Below, piece by piece: positions 32,167 to 41,433 of a stretch of DNA of 64,000 nt. The notes beneath the pieces are model-generated. The model was not told the DNA's origin, did not search any database, and saw nothing but the letters and a program-made list of their open reading frames with translations. The position numbers were made by a program, and so were the translations under genes. Source of the stretch: Nonomuraea jabiensis (GTDB lineage: Bacteria > Actinomycetota > Actinomycetes > Streptosporangiales > Streptosporangiaceae); assembly GCF_014204795.1 (NCBI RefSeq), contig NZ_JACHMB010000001.1:3286001-3350000 (forward strand), given 5' to 3'. The first letter of the stretch is position 1. Each line of letters starts with the position of its first letter.

Positions 32167-34203
32167 TCAGATCAGGACGTGGTCGTCGGGGCGGCCGACG
32201 AAGGAGAACTGGGCGTTGCGGGTCAGCTTGATGTGGTCGGCCTGCCAGGTGTGCATCGACGCGTCCGCGCTGCGCCAGTAGACGAAGTTGAAGCGGTCCG
32301 CCGAGTAGATCTTGACGGAGTCCTCCTTCAGCCGGCGCACCAGGTGGGTGTCCTCGCCACGGGTGATGTCCGCGAAGCCGTACGAGCGGAACATGTCCGC
32401 CTTGCCGAGGAACGTACCGCCCTGGACCAGGAAGGAGTAGCGGTGCTCCAGCCCCGGCAGGCGGAGCATGGTCGTGTTGCTGCCCTCGAAGTACGCGTAG
32501 TGCGCCCCCTTGCCGACCAGCTCGGCGTCGGAGTAGTCGAACGCGCGCACCAGGTCCGACAGGTAGTGATCCCCGTACAGGTTGTCGTCGTCCATCTTGG
32601 CGATCAGGTCGCCCTCGGCGGCCGCGATGCCCAGGTTCATGCAGGCGCCGAGCGACAGGGAGGCGTCGGCGGGCAGGACGACGACGTCCGTGATGCCCGC
32701 CATGCGAGCCTTGTCGGCGACCACGACCGGGTCGATGTCCAGCCCGTGCAGCACCATGACGAGCTGGAGCGGCCGGTGGATCTGGCGGGCCACGGAGGAG
32801 ATGGCGTGCTCGATCTGGGAGGCGCGGTTGGTGGGCAGCACAACCGAGATCGAGCGCGACCTGGGCTGCACCTGGTGCCCGAGGTCCTGCAGGATCTGGT
32901 CCACGCGGTGCGAGAACAGGTGCTTGTCGAAGACCTCCCGCATCGCCAGGTGCCCCATCCTGGCCCGCAGCTCGGGGCTGTTGATCAGGTGCAGGACCTG
33001 GTTGTACGACTCGACCGGCTCGCGCGCGATGGGGACGAGGTCGCCGAAGGTCTCCTCGACGGCCCGCGACCACCCCGACACGACGGGCGTGGCGCAGGCG
33101 GACAGCTCGAAGACCCGGCGGGCGCACATGGTCGGTGACTCGAGCACCGAGTTGACGTTGAGGAAGACCTTGTACATCCGGTACGCGGCCAGCATCTGGT
33201 CGTAGGGAAGCTCGCCCACGATGTGCGGCCGGTACTTCTCCGGCCAGGCGTACTTCTCGTCCACCTCGCCGTTGCGCGCGAAGATGTGCAGACCCAGCTC
33301 CCTGACCGGGTCGATGACGGTCTCCATCTGCTCGCGGCGCTCGGGGTGCTTGTCGCGGAAGTACATCCCGGCGAAGACCACGTCGTGCAGGCGCCCCTGC
33401 CGCTGCTGGATCGGGTTGTGGACGCGGGGCTGGGCGGCGAACTGCAGCACATCAACCCGATCGTGTCCCAAAATTTCCCGATATTTCGGCACCATGTCGC
33501 CGTCGCAGGTGAACACGTAGTCGAACAGCTTGGCCGTGTCGATGAAGAAGTCGAAGTTCGGCGGGTCCTCCTTGTTCCAGAAGACCGTCGGGATGCCCTC
33601 CCGCCTGCACCAGGCCACCAGCTCGCGCAGCGGCTCCTTGGGCGCGTTGGTGCCGGTCATCTGGTAGCGCCAGCGGCCCTGGTTCCCGTGCCAGGCCGAC
33701 TCGCAGAACAGCAGGTCGGGCCGCTTCTCGGCGAAGATCTCCGGCCAGTCCTTGAGCCCGAACTCGATCTGGTCCCACTCGTACTTGAACGCCATCCGGG
33801 AGAAGTCGTCCAGGATCACCGCGACCTTCAGGTCCGGCCTGTTGACCGGCCCCTTCGGCCATTTCACCGCCGGCACCTCGACCAGCGGCGGCCGGTGGTT
33901 GGCGAGCTCGGTCGCCTCGGAGACCGGGATGGGCGGCTTCGGCGCCTTCTCCTTCGACCGGACCGCCTCGACGATCTTCCCCGGGCTCTTCGAGCCCAGG
34001 GCCTCGCCCAGCTTGTACGTCCGCTTCGCCTGCGTGGCCTCCAGCTTCCAGCTCGCGTACGCGGCCTTGGCCTCGGCGATCTCCAGCCGCCGCCGCAGCT
34101 CCCTGACCTCGGCCTCGAATCGCTCGATGAGCTTGCGCTCCTCGGGCAGCCAGTTGACGGGCCCGAGCCGCTGGTACGTGGGCTCTTCGGGGGTTTCGGC
34201 CAT
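32167..34203 (-). CDS. Bifunctional glycosyltransferase (CgeB-like GT plus GT2)
   Basis: 678 residues. N-terminal coiled coil (about 20-60). Next a CgeB/DUF3880-like glycosyltransferase domain (about 125-430: VAVILDDFSRMAFKYEW, VFWNKEDPPNFDFFIDTAKLFDYVFTCDGDMVPKY, FLNVNSVLESPTMCARRVFELSACATPVVSG). The C-terminal third is GT2-like: SISVVLPTNRASQIEHAISSVARQ, LGACMNLGIAAAEGDLIAKMDDDNLY with the DDD metal motif. Cytoplasmic enzyme assembling a surface glycan. Adjacent to wecB, transcribed in the same direction. Confidence 0.9.
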   Translation of the reverse strand: MAETPEEPTYQRLGPVNWLPEERKLIERFEAEVRELRRRLEIAEAKAAYASWKLEATQAKRTYKLGEALGSKSPGKIVEAVRSKEKAPKPPIPVSEATELANHRPPLVEVPAVKWPKGPVNRPDLKVAVILDDFSRMAFKYEWDQIEFGLKDWPEIFAEKRPDLLFCESAWHGNQGRWRYQMTGTNAPKEPLRELVAWCRREGIPTVFWNKEDPPNFDFFIDTAKLFDYVFTCDGDMVPKYREILGHDRVDVLQFAAQPRVHNPIQQRQGRLHDVVFAGMYFRDKHPERREQMETVIDPVRELGLHIFARNGEVDEKYAWPEKYRPHIVGELPYDQMLAAYRMYKVFLNVNSVLESPTMCARRVFELSACATPVVSGWSRAVEETFGDLVPIAREPVESYNQVLHLINSPELRARMGHLAMREVFDKHLFSHRVDQILQDLGHQVQPRSRSISVVLPTNRASQIEHAISSVARQIHRPLQLVMVLHGLDIDPVVVADKARMAGITDVVVLPADASLSLGACMNLGIAAAEGDLIAKMDDDNLYGDHYLSDLVRAFDYSDAELVGKGAHYAYFEGSNTTMLRLPGLEHRYSFLVQGGTFLGKADMFRSYGFADITRGEDTHLVRRLKEDSVKIYSADRFNFVYWRSADASMHTWQADHIKLTRNAQFSFVGRPDDHVLI

Positions 34204-34259
34204 GGTGATACGCCTATCGCTTAGCGGAGGTACGTGTCATGTTAAGGGGGATAAGGCCG

Positions 34260-35390
34260 CTATTCGGGGCGTTTGGCCTGAGAGGCGGGGGCGAGGTTGT
34301 CACCCTTCAGCCAGGCGGAGATCACCCGCGCGATCCGCATCCCGGCCTGGCCGTCCCAGAGCACCGGCAGCTCGCCCGCCGGCGTGGCGGCGCCGTCGGC
34401 CAGCGCCTTCTCCGCGGCGGCCGGCAGGAGGGCCGGCGTGACCAGGCGGTTCGTGCCGTGCGTGATCGTGATCGGCCGCTCGGTGTTGGGCCGCAGGGTC
34501 AGGCAGGGGACGCCCAGCACGGTCGTCTCCTCCTGGACGCCGCCGGAGTCCGTGACCACCAGCGCGGCACCGCGTACGAGTGAGAGAAAGTCCACATAGC
34601 CCAGCGGATCGACGACCTTGATCGACTCCCCGTCGACCAGGCCCGCCTCGGCCAGGCGCGCCTTGCCGCGCGGGTGGACCGGCACCACGATCGGGATCTG
34701 GCGCGAGACCTCCAGCACCGCGTCCACGAGCTCCTTGGCGGCCTCGGGGGTGTCCACGTTCGCGGGCCGGTGCAGGGTCGCCACGGCATAACGAGCCGGT
34801 ATGGCCAGCCGCTCCACGACGGGCGCCGGGTCCAGCGAGGGCAGCGCCGCGTACAGGCTGTCGATCATGGGGTTGCCCACCAGGTGCACCTTGGACGCGG
34901 GCACGCCCTCGTTCGCCAGGTAGGCCAGGGCCTCGGGGGAGGTGGCGAAGAGCACATCGGCCAGCGCGTCGGTGACGACCCGGTTGACCTCCTCCGGCAT
35001 GCCCCGGTCGAACGAGCGCAGCCCCGCCTCCACGTGCGCGGTCCTGACGCCCAGCTTGGCGCAGACGAGGATCGCGGCCAGCGTCGAGTTCACGTCGCCG
35101 TAGACGACGACCAGGTCCGGCTCCTGCTCCTGGACGACCTCCTCCAGGCCGACGAGCAGGGCCGCGGTCTGCTTGGCGTGGCTGCCCGAGCCGACCCCCA
35201 GGTTCGCGACGGGCTCGGGGAGGCCGAGGTCGGCGAAGAAGACGTCGGACATCAGCGCGTCGTAGTGCTGACCAGTGTGGATGATGCCCTGCCGCACGCC
35301 GAGTTCACCGAGTGCCCGGACCACCGGGGCCGCTTTCACGAAATTGGGACGAGCGCCCAATACGTGCAGGACCAGGGGGTTCTCCCTCAT
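34260..35390 (-). CDS. wecB: UDP-N-acetylglucosamine 2-epimerase (non-hydrolysing)
   Basis: 376 residues. GT-B type epimerase: HVLGARPNFVKAAPVVRAL, HTGQHYDALMSDVFF, VVYGDVNSTLAAILVCAKLG, HVEAGLRSFDRGMPEEVNRVVTD, TLHRPANVD, LVVTDSGGVQEETTVLGVPCLTLRPNTERP. These hold the catalytic and UDP-binding residues. Converts UDP-GlcNAc to UDP-ManNAc, which the dehydrogenase at 37236 can oxidise. It is divergent from the glycosyltransferase at 35447. Confidence 0.95.
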   Translation of the reverse strand: MRENPLVLHVLGARPNFVKAAPVVRALGELGVRQGIIHTGQHYDALMSDVFFADLGLPEPVANLGVGSGSHAKQTAALLVGLEEVVQEQEPDLVVVYGDVNSTLAAILVCAKLGVRTAHVEAGLRSFDRGMPEEVNRVVTDALADVLFATSPEALAYLANEGVPASKVHLVGNPMIDSLYAALPSLDPAPVVERLAIPARYAVATLHRPANVDTPEAAKELVDAVLEVSRQIPIVVPVHPRGKARLAEAGLVDGESIKVVDPLGYVDFLSLVRGAALVVTDSGGVQEETTVLGVPCLTLRPNTERPITITHGTNRLVTPALLPAAAEKALADGAATPAGELPVLWDGQAGMRIARVISAWLKGDNLAPASQAKRPE

Positions 35391-35446
35391 TGACCTCGCC
35401 TTTCATAGCGGAAGGGGAAAAACGTTGCCTATGGTACGGTCACCGC

Positions 35447-37114
35447 GTGGCATCCGACGCCAGTCGTCAAGACTCCTCCAAGGTTTCCGCGAAGTCCGCC
35501 CGAGCCGGCGTCGGTGGACTTCTCAAAGGTTTCGTCCAGCACCCGATCATCGTTTCCCGCGTCGTCGTGACGAAGGTCAAATCCGACCCCGTCCGGGTGG
35601 CCCAGGCCGCCGCCGACGCGCTCCCGCCCCGGCTGCGTCCTGTCGTGGGCAGCGTCGCGTGGCCCGCCGCGCGCCGCGCCCGGCGCATCGTGCGCAAGTT
35701 CGGCATGCGCGTGGTCAAGGGGCCGTGGAACGAGGCCAAGGCGCTGTGGGACGCCGGCAGGGTGACCGAGGCCGCCGAGGTGCTCGAAGCCCACACCAAG
35801 TACCCGTTCGTCAAGCGCAGGGCCGCCTACTACCGGGGCGAGCTGGCCGCGATCAGCCCTGACCCGATCCCGCCCGCGCCGAAGGTGGCCGTCACCGACC
35901 GCGTGGAGGGCCGGGTGCTGCACCTGGTCACGAACGCGCTGCCGTACACGCAGGCCGGCTACACCGTCCGCACCCACCGCATCGTCACCTCGCAGCAGGC
36001 CGCCGGGCTCGACCCGCACGTGGTCACGAGCTGGGGCTGGCCGATGCTGCAGGGGCACGCGGACGCGGCGCCGTTCGAGGAGCTCGACGGCATCCCCTAC
36101 TACCGGCTGCTGCCCGACGGGCACGGCGAGATGCCGTTCGAGACGCGCGGGCGCATCATCAAGGGCGCCGCCGCGGTCACCAAGCTCGTCACCGAGCTCA
36201 AGCCGCAGATCCTGCACGCCGCCACCGACCACCGCAACGGCTCCATCGCGCACGCCGTGCGCGACAGGACGGGCACGCCGTTCGTCTACGAGGTACGCGG
36301 CTTCCTGGAGGAGACCTGGGCCTCGCGCGACCCGATCCGCGTGGGCAGCGAGCGGCACGTGCTCCAGCGCGAGCGCGAGGCGTTCCTCATGCGCGAGGCC
36401 GACGCCGTGGTCACGCTCGCCGAGACCATGGCCACGGAGATCGTCGAGCGCGGCGTGCCGCGGGAGAAGATCCACCTGGCGCCCAACGCGGTGGACGACT
36501 CGCTGCTGACCGCCCACTACGACGGCGCCTCGTTCAGGAACGCGTACGGCATCGCCCCCGATGAGATCGTCGTCGGCTCGGTGTCCAGCATCGTGGCCTA
36601 CGAGGGCTTCGCCACCCTGCTGCGGGCCGCCGCGCTGCTGCGTGACGGCGGCACCCCCGTACGGGTGCTCATCGTGGGCGACGGCACCGAGCGCGAGAAC
36701 CTCCTGGAGCTGGTCGAGGAGCTGGGTCTCAGCGACGCGATCCTGCCGGGCCGGGTCGGTCCCGACGAGGCGTTGCAGGCGCAGGACGCCATCGACATCT
36801 TCGCCTGCCCGCGAGAGGACCTGCGGGTATGCCGACTTGTTACGCCATTGAAACCCGTGGAGGCGATGGCGCTCGGAAAGCCCGTCGTACTCAGCGATCT
36901 GCCCGCTCTGTCCGAGCTCGTGGGCTCCGACGGCGCCGGGCTGCTCGTCCCCCCGGGCGACCCGGCCGAGCTCGCCAAGGCCATCGCGGGGCTCCGGGAG
37001 GATCCGGCCCGGCGCGCCGAGATGGGCGAGGCCGGACGGGCGGAAGTGGCGGCCAAGCGGACTTGGAGCCGCGTTGCCGAGACTTATCAAGCCCTATACC
37101 GTTCGCTTGCCTAA
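35447..37114 (+). CDS. GT4-family glycosyltransferase
   Basis: 555 residues from GTG 35447. TATGGT and TACGGT hexamers 10-19 bases upstream suggest a leaderless or nearly leaderless transcript. The first 140 residues are a basic helical part that may bind the membrane. The GT-B catalytic part begins at about 155 (RVLHLVTNALPYTQAGYTVRTHRI), continues with ILHAATDHRNGSIAHAVRD and ends with GDGTERENLLELVEELGL, VGPDEALQAQDAIDIFACPRE and VTPLKPVEAMALGKPVVLSDLPALSELV (donor site). Sugar and acceptor unknown. Confidence 0.92.
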   Translation: MASDASRQDSSKVSAKSARAGVGGLLKGFVQHPIIVSRVVVTKVKSDPVRVAQAAADALPPRLRPVVGSVAWPAARRARRIVRKFGMRVVKGPWNEAKALWDAGRVTEAAEVLEAHTKYPFVKRRAAYYRGELAAISPDPIPPAPKVAVTDRVEGRVLHLVTNALPYTQAGYTVRTHRIVTSQQAAGLDPHVVTSWGWPMLQGHADAAPFEELDGIPYYRLLPDGHGEMPFETRGRIIKGAAAVTKLVTELKPQILHAATDHRNGSIAHAVRDRTGTPFVYEVRGFLEETWASRDPIRVGSERHVLQREREAFLMREADAVVTLAETMATEIVERGVPREKIHLAPNAVDDSLLTAHYDGASFRNAYGIAPDEIVVGSVSSIVAYEGFATLLRAAALLRDGGTPVRVLIVGDGTERENLLELVEELGLSDAILPGRVGPDEALQAQDAIDIFACPREDLRVCRLVTPLKPVEAMALGKPVVLSDLPALSELVGSDGAGLLVPPGDPAELAKAIAGLREDPARRAEMGEAGRAEVAAKRTWSRVAETYQALYRSLA

Positions 37115-37235
37115 TGTTGACCTTCATGTTGGCTGTCACTTCTGACGTGTTCGGTCGCATTAGGCGTGAGCTAGGTGGACTTGAGATAACCTTTGCGACC
37201 ATGAAGTGTTGTTTCCGGCTCTCTAAGGCGCTGCT

Positions 37236-38498
37236 GTGACAGAAATGGACTTGGCTGTCATCGGCCTGGGCTATGTCGGCATGCCGCTGGCCAAGGAGGC
37301 GGTCGCCGCCGGCCTGCGGGTCGTCGGCCTCGACGTCGACCCCGCCAAGGTCGACGCGCTCAACGCCGGGCGGTCGTACATCGATGACCTCGCCGACGCC
37401 GACCTCGAGCACATGCTGGCCAACGGGTTCAGCGCCACGCTCGACGAGACCGTGCTGGCCAGAAGCAACACGATCGTGATCTGCGTGCCCACCCCGCTGG
37501 ACGAGGACCACCGGCCGGACCTGTCCGCCGTGGAGGGCGCCACCAAGGCCGTCGCCCGCAACCTGAGCAAGGGCACGCTCGTCGTGCTCGAGTCCACCAC
37601 CTGGCCGGGCACCACCGACGAGGTGGCCAGGCCGCTGCTGGAGAGCTCGGGGCTCGTCGCGGGCAAGGACTTCCACCTCGCCTTCTCGCCCGAGCGCATC
37701 GACCCCGGCAACCCCAAGTTCGGCCTGCGGAACACCCCCAAGGTCGTGGGCGGCTACACGCCGACCTGCCGCGACCGCGCGACGGCGTTCTACGGGCAGT
37801 TCATCGAGCAGGTGGTGCCGGTCAGCGGCACCCGCGAGGCCGAGATGGCCAAGCTGCTGGAGAACACCTACCGGCACGTCAACATCGCCCTCGTCAACGA
37901 GATGGCGATCTTCTGCGACGAGCTCGGCATCAACCTGTGGGAGTCGATCGAGGCCGCGGCGACCAAGCCGTTCGGCTTCCAGAAGTTCCTGCCCGGTCCG
38001 GGCGTCGGCGGGCACTGCATCCCGGTCGACCCGTCGTACCTGTCGTACACCGTGCGCAAGCTCGGCTACCCGTTCAGGTTCGTGGAGCTGGCGCAGGAGA
38101 TCAACGAGCGGATGCCGTCGTACGTGGTGGCCCGCGTCCAGCGACTGCTGAACCGGCATAAGAAGGCCGTGAACGGCGCCAGGGTCGTTATGCTCGGCGT
38201 CACCTACAAACCGGACATCGCCGACGAACGCGAAACTCCGGCCCTCCCGGTGGCGCGTGCGCTGCTGGAGCTGGGCGCCGAGCTCTCGTTCGCGGACCCC
38301 TACGTCAAGGAGTGGGCGGTAGACGGCACCCCGGTGCCGCGTGAGGAGGATCTGGCCAAGGCCGTGATCGACGCGGACGTGACGCTGCTGCTGCAGCAGC
38401 ACGCCGCGTTCGACCTCGACATGGTCGAGGACAAGGCCCGGCTCGTGCTCGACACCCGCGGTGTGCTCACCGAGGGTGAACGCGTCGAGCGGCTGTAG
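37236..38498 (+). CDS. wecC: UDP-N-acetyl-D-mannosaminuronate dehydrogenase
   Basis: 420 residues from GTG 37236. NAD-binding GLGYVGMPLAKEAVAAG, then VPTPLDEDHRPDLSAVEGA, STTWPGTTDEV, FSPERIDPG, and the catalytic Cys in GVGGHCIPVDPSYLSY. The C-terminal domain contains LGVTYKPDIADERETPAL. Oxidises UDP-ManNAc to UDP-ManNAcA with two NAD. With wecB it supplies ManNAcA, a sugar of teichuronic-acid-like wall polymers. It is between two GT4 genes. Confidence 0.93.
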   Translation: MTEMDLAVIGLGYVGMPLAKEAVAAGLRVVGLDVDPAKVDALNAGRSYIDDLADADLEHMLANGFSATLDETVLARSNTIVICVPTPLDEDHRPDLSAVEGATKAVARNLSKGTLVVLESTTWPGTTDEVARPLLESSGLVAGKDFHLAFSPERIDPGNPKFGLRNTPKVVGGYTPTCRDRATAFYGQFIEQVVPVSGTREAEMAKLLENTYRHVNIALVNEMAIFCDELGINLWESIEAAATKPFGFQKFLPGPGVGGHCIPVDPSYLSYTVRKLGYPFRFVELAQEINERMPSYVVARVQRLLNRHKKAVNGARVVMLGVTYKPDIADERETPALPVARALLELGAELSFADPYVKEWAVDGTPVPREEDLAKAVIDADVTLLLQQHAAFDLDMVEDKARLVLDTRGVLTEGERVERL

Positions 38499-38517
38499 CG
38501 ACGGAGGGCTGCGCGCA

Positions 38518-39609
38518 GTGCACGTGCTCGTCATGACGGTGGTGCATAACCCCGAGGATGCTCGAATTCTGCACAGGCAGATTCGTGCCCTTGTGGATGC
38601 CGGTCATGAGGTCACGTACGCCGCCTCGTTCACCGCTCACGGAGTCGTCCCGCGACCCTGGGTGACCGGCGTCGACCTCCCCCGCGCCGCGCAGCGCAAG
38701 CGGATGGCGGCCGTGTGGGCCGCCCGGCGGCTGTTCAAGCGCATGCGCGACAAGGTCGATCTCGTCCTCATCCACGACCCCGAGCTGCTGTTCGCCGTCT
38801 GGGGGGTACGCAACCGGCCGCCCGTGGTGTGGGACGTGCACGAGGACACCCCCGCCACGCTCTCGCTCAAGCCGTGGCTGCCGGCCCCGCTGCGGCCTCC
38901 CGTGCGGTTCTTCGCCCGCATGCTGGAAGGCACCGCCGAGCGTCACATGCACCTGCTGCTGGCCGAGACGGCGTACGCGGGCAGGTTCAAGCACGCCCAT
39001 CTGATCGTCCCGAACGAGACCTGGGTGCCCGACTCCGTGACGCCTCCCGGCGACGACCGGGTGGTCTACCTCGGCTGGCTGTCCAGGGCCAGGGGCGTGT
39101 TCGAGGCCGTCGAGGTGGCGAAGCTGCTGCAGCCGTACCGGGTGGCCGTGGAGCTGATCGGGTACGCCGACCCGCAGAGCCGTCCGATGCTCAACCAGGC
39201 CGTCACCGAGGGCCTGCTGGAGTGGCGCGACTTCATGCCCAACGACGAGGCGCTCAAGCGGCTCGACGGGGCGCTGGCCGGGCTGTCGCTGCTGCACGAC
39301 GAGCCGAACTACCGCCACTCGATGCCCACGAAGATCGTGGAGTACATGGCGCACGGCATCCCCGTCATCACGACCCCGTCGCCGCGCGCCGTCGAGCTGG
39401 TGGAGCGCTATGACAGCGGCGTCGTGGTGCCCTGGGAGGACCCCAAGGCGGTGGCGCAGGCCGTCCTGACGCTGCGGGACGACGTACGGGAGCGGCGGGC
39501 GCAGGGCGCGCGCGGCTACGCGGCGGCCCGGGCCAACCACCACTGGCCGAACTCGGCCAAGCGCTTCGTGACCCAGCTGGAGTCCTGGGCCGGGGTCAAG
39601 CGGGGGTAG
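38518..39609 (+). CDS. GT4-family glycosyltransferase
   Basis: 363 residues from GTG 38518, with GGAGGG nine bases upstream. Glycogen-synthase-like GT-B: VMTVVHNPEDARILHRQIRALVDAGHEVTYAASF, LIHDPELLFAVWGVRNRPPVVWDVHEDTP, YLGWLSRARGVFEAVEVAKLL, and LLHDEPNYRHSMPTKIVEYMAHGIPVITTPSPRAVELVE with the donor-site glutamates. Starts 19 bases after wecC, so probably co-transcribed. Adds a sugar to the same surface polymer (inference). Confidence 0.92.
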   Translation: MHVLVMTVVHNPEDARILHRQIRALVDAGHEVTYAASFTAHGVVPRPWVTGVDLPRAAQRKRMAAVWAARRLFKRMRDKVDLVLIHDPELLFAVWGVRNRPPVVWDVHEDTPATLSLKPWLPAPLRPPVRFFARMLEGTAERHMHLLLAETAYAGRFKHAHLIVPNETWVPDSVTPPGDDRVVYLGWLSRARGVFEAVEVAKLLQPYRVAVELIGYADPQSRPMLNQAVTEGLLEWRDFMPNDEALKRLDGALAGLSLLHDEPNYRHSMPTKIVEYMAHGIPVITTPSPRAVELVERYDSGVVVPWEDPKAVAQAVLTLRDDVRERRAQGARGYAAARANHHWPNSAKRFVTQLESWAGVKRG

Positions 39610-39619
39610 GTTCCTGACC

Positions 39620-41407
39620 GTGCGCTGGCTCTTACTCGTTGTGGGCGCAGCGATCCTGGCAGTGGTCGCCGCCGTGGTCATCGTCATGCCGCCGTCCGAC
39701 GAGCCGGCGCCCACGGCCGCGTCCTCGACGCCCAAGCCGTCGCCGAGCGATCCCACGCCGAAGGTGCCCGAGTTCACCGACAACTGTGGAACGTTCGAGA
39801 CCAGAGAACGGGCCCCGTACGCCGTCACCGGCTACTGGATCACCCCCAAGTCCAACCCCTGCACCTGGCGCAGCCAGCTGGAGGAGATCCACAGCGTGGG
39901 CGGCGACACGATCATCAGGATCGGGTACGGCCTGCAGTTCCGCACCGTCTCCGACTCCGGCGAGATCCTGACGAGGGACGGGGAGCTCGACTCGCTCTAC
40001 AAGGCGTGCGAGGAGGACGGGCTCGCCTGCCACGACGCGGCCGAGCGGGACCTGCGCGAGGCCAACCCCGGCAACCGGGTCGGCCGCACCTACGTCTACC
40101 GCACGGACGAGTCGTTCGGCACCAACCTGTTCCGCTGCCCGCAGATGGAGCACCCCATCAAGGCGGGCAAGCGGATCTACTACCGGCTCCTCACCCAGCC
40201 GGACGGCTCGGACGACGCCACGTGCGACTTCTCCAGCAAGGCCACCTCGTACGACCTGATCCTGGTGGCCGGGTCGGAGGAGGACAGCCTGGCCAAGCTC
40301 CTCGACCTGGGCGACCAGTTCGGCATGCGGATCTTCCCGGCGCTGCCGCTGGCGCCGCGCGACCCCCAGACGCCCACCAGGGCGTACAAGAAGCATCTCG
40401 GCACGCTGACCACGCTGACGCGGCGCATCCTGCAGGACTACGGTGTGCGGTTCGCCGGCCGCGACTCGCTCGGCGGCGTCTACCAGCCGTTCGAGGTGCA
40501 GATGGCCGACACCCTGGCCACGAACCCGACGCTGGAGGTGTACGCCGACCAGCACACGATCGTCGAGCAGGAGCTCGGCAAGCCCATCCTGATCAGCCCC
40601 TACATGGACGCGCGCAAGAGGGTGCCCTTCGGGCAGACGCCCAAGCAGGTGGCTGAGGCGTTCAAGGCGCTGGCCAAGACCGGGGTCGGCATCATCGCGC
40701 CCCAGGACAGCCGGGGGACCGGCAAGGTGGGGCTGTTCTGGCCGGACCAGCGTGACGACGAGGTGGACGAGCGGCTGCGTCCGGTGGTGGGGGAGTCGAC
40801 GTACGGGACGGCTTACCACGGATCCACGCGGGACTACTACCGGGAGATGGCGGCGGCCCGCGCGGAGATGGTCGCGGCCGGCTTCCAGGTGGACCTGTGG
40901 GCGAACGTCGAGGCGTTCGAGCCCTCCGGCAAGGAGCCGTGCGCCCCGCAGGGCACTCGCGGCAAGACGGACAAGAAGCGTCTGGACCAGGCCGTGACCA
41001 TGGCGGGCCGGTACGTGCAGAAGGTCGTCTCCTACATGTGGAGCGACTTCATGACGTGCGGCACGCCGTCGCTCGAGAAGGAGATCATCGCCGACTGGCG
41101 GCGGCCGATCGCGGTGGACGCGATCAGGAAGGGCCGCGACATCCAGGACGGGGTGGAGGTACGCGGCTACAACTTCAAGGACAGCACCGTCACGATCACC
41201 TGGTCCGGGGGGACGAAGGACCTGTCGGTGCCGGCCGTCGGCTGGCTGGACGAGGCCCGGCAGGAAGGGCTGGCCGAAGGCATGGTCACGGCGTGGGTGC
41301 CGTTCGACTGGACGCAGGTGCCGGCCGGGGACTGGGTGCGCATCACCGTCAAGGGTCCGTCGGGCCAGGCCACGACGGAGCCCCTGCACGTTCGGATTGT
41401 CACCTAA
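39620..41407 (+). CDS. DUF4434 membrane-anchored or secreted glycosidase-like protein
   Basis: 595 residues from GTG 39620. Signal anchor at 3-24 (WLLLVVGAAILAVVAAVVIVM), Pro/Ser/Thr linker to about 50, then a TIM-barrel-like domain of the DUF4434 type: VTGYWITPKSNPCTWRSQLEEIHSVGGDTIIRIGYG, GVYQPFEVQMADT, ILISPYMDARKR, GVGIIAPQDSRGTGK, VDLWANVEAFEP, VVSYMWSDFMTCG. The C-terminal 100 residues are a beta domain. Many cysteines indicate an extracellular location. It may trim or modify the glycan made by the preceding genes. Confidence 0.85.
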   Translation: MRWLLLVVGAAILAVVAAVVIVMPPSDEPAPTAASSTPKPSPSDPTPKVPEFTDNCGTFETRERAPYAVTGYWITPKSNPCTWRSQLEEIHSVGGDTIIRIGYGLQFRTVSDSGEILTRDGELDSLYKACEEDGLACHDAAERDLREANPGNRVGRTYVYRTDESFGTNLFRCPQMEHPIKAGKRIYYRLLTQPDGSDDATCDFSSKATSYDLILVAGSEEDSLAKLLDLGDQFGMRIFPALPLAPRDPQTPTRAYKKHLGTLTTLTRRILQDYGVRFAGRDSLGGVYQPFEVQMADTLATNPTLEVYADQHTIVEQELGKPILISPYMDARKRVPFGQTPKQVAEAFKALAKTGVGIIAPQDSRGTGKVGLFWPDQRDDEVDERLRPVVGESTYGTAYHGSTRDYYREMAAARAEMVAAGFQVDLWANVEAFEPSGKEPCAPQGTRGKTDKKRLDQAVTMAGRYVQKVVSYMWSDFMTCGTPSLEKEIIADWRRPIAVDAIRKGRDIQDGVEVRGYNFKDSTVTITWSGGTKDLSVPAVGWLDEARQEGLAEGMVTAWVPFDWTQVPAGDWVRITVKGPSGQATTEPLHVRIVT

Positions 41408-41433
41408 CTACTGACAGCGTGTAGCGTGCCTGC

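Noticed and set aside
35429..37090. Long minus-strand open frame antisense to the GT4 gene
   Set aside because: Shadow of a gene with clear GT-B motifs; no family resemblance of its own.
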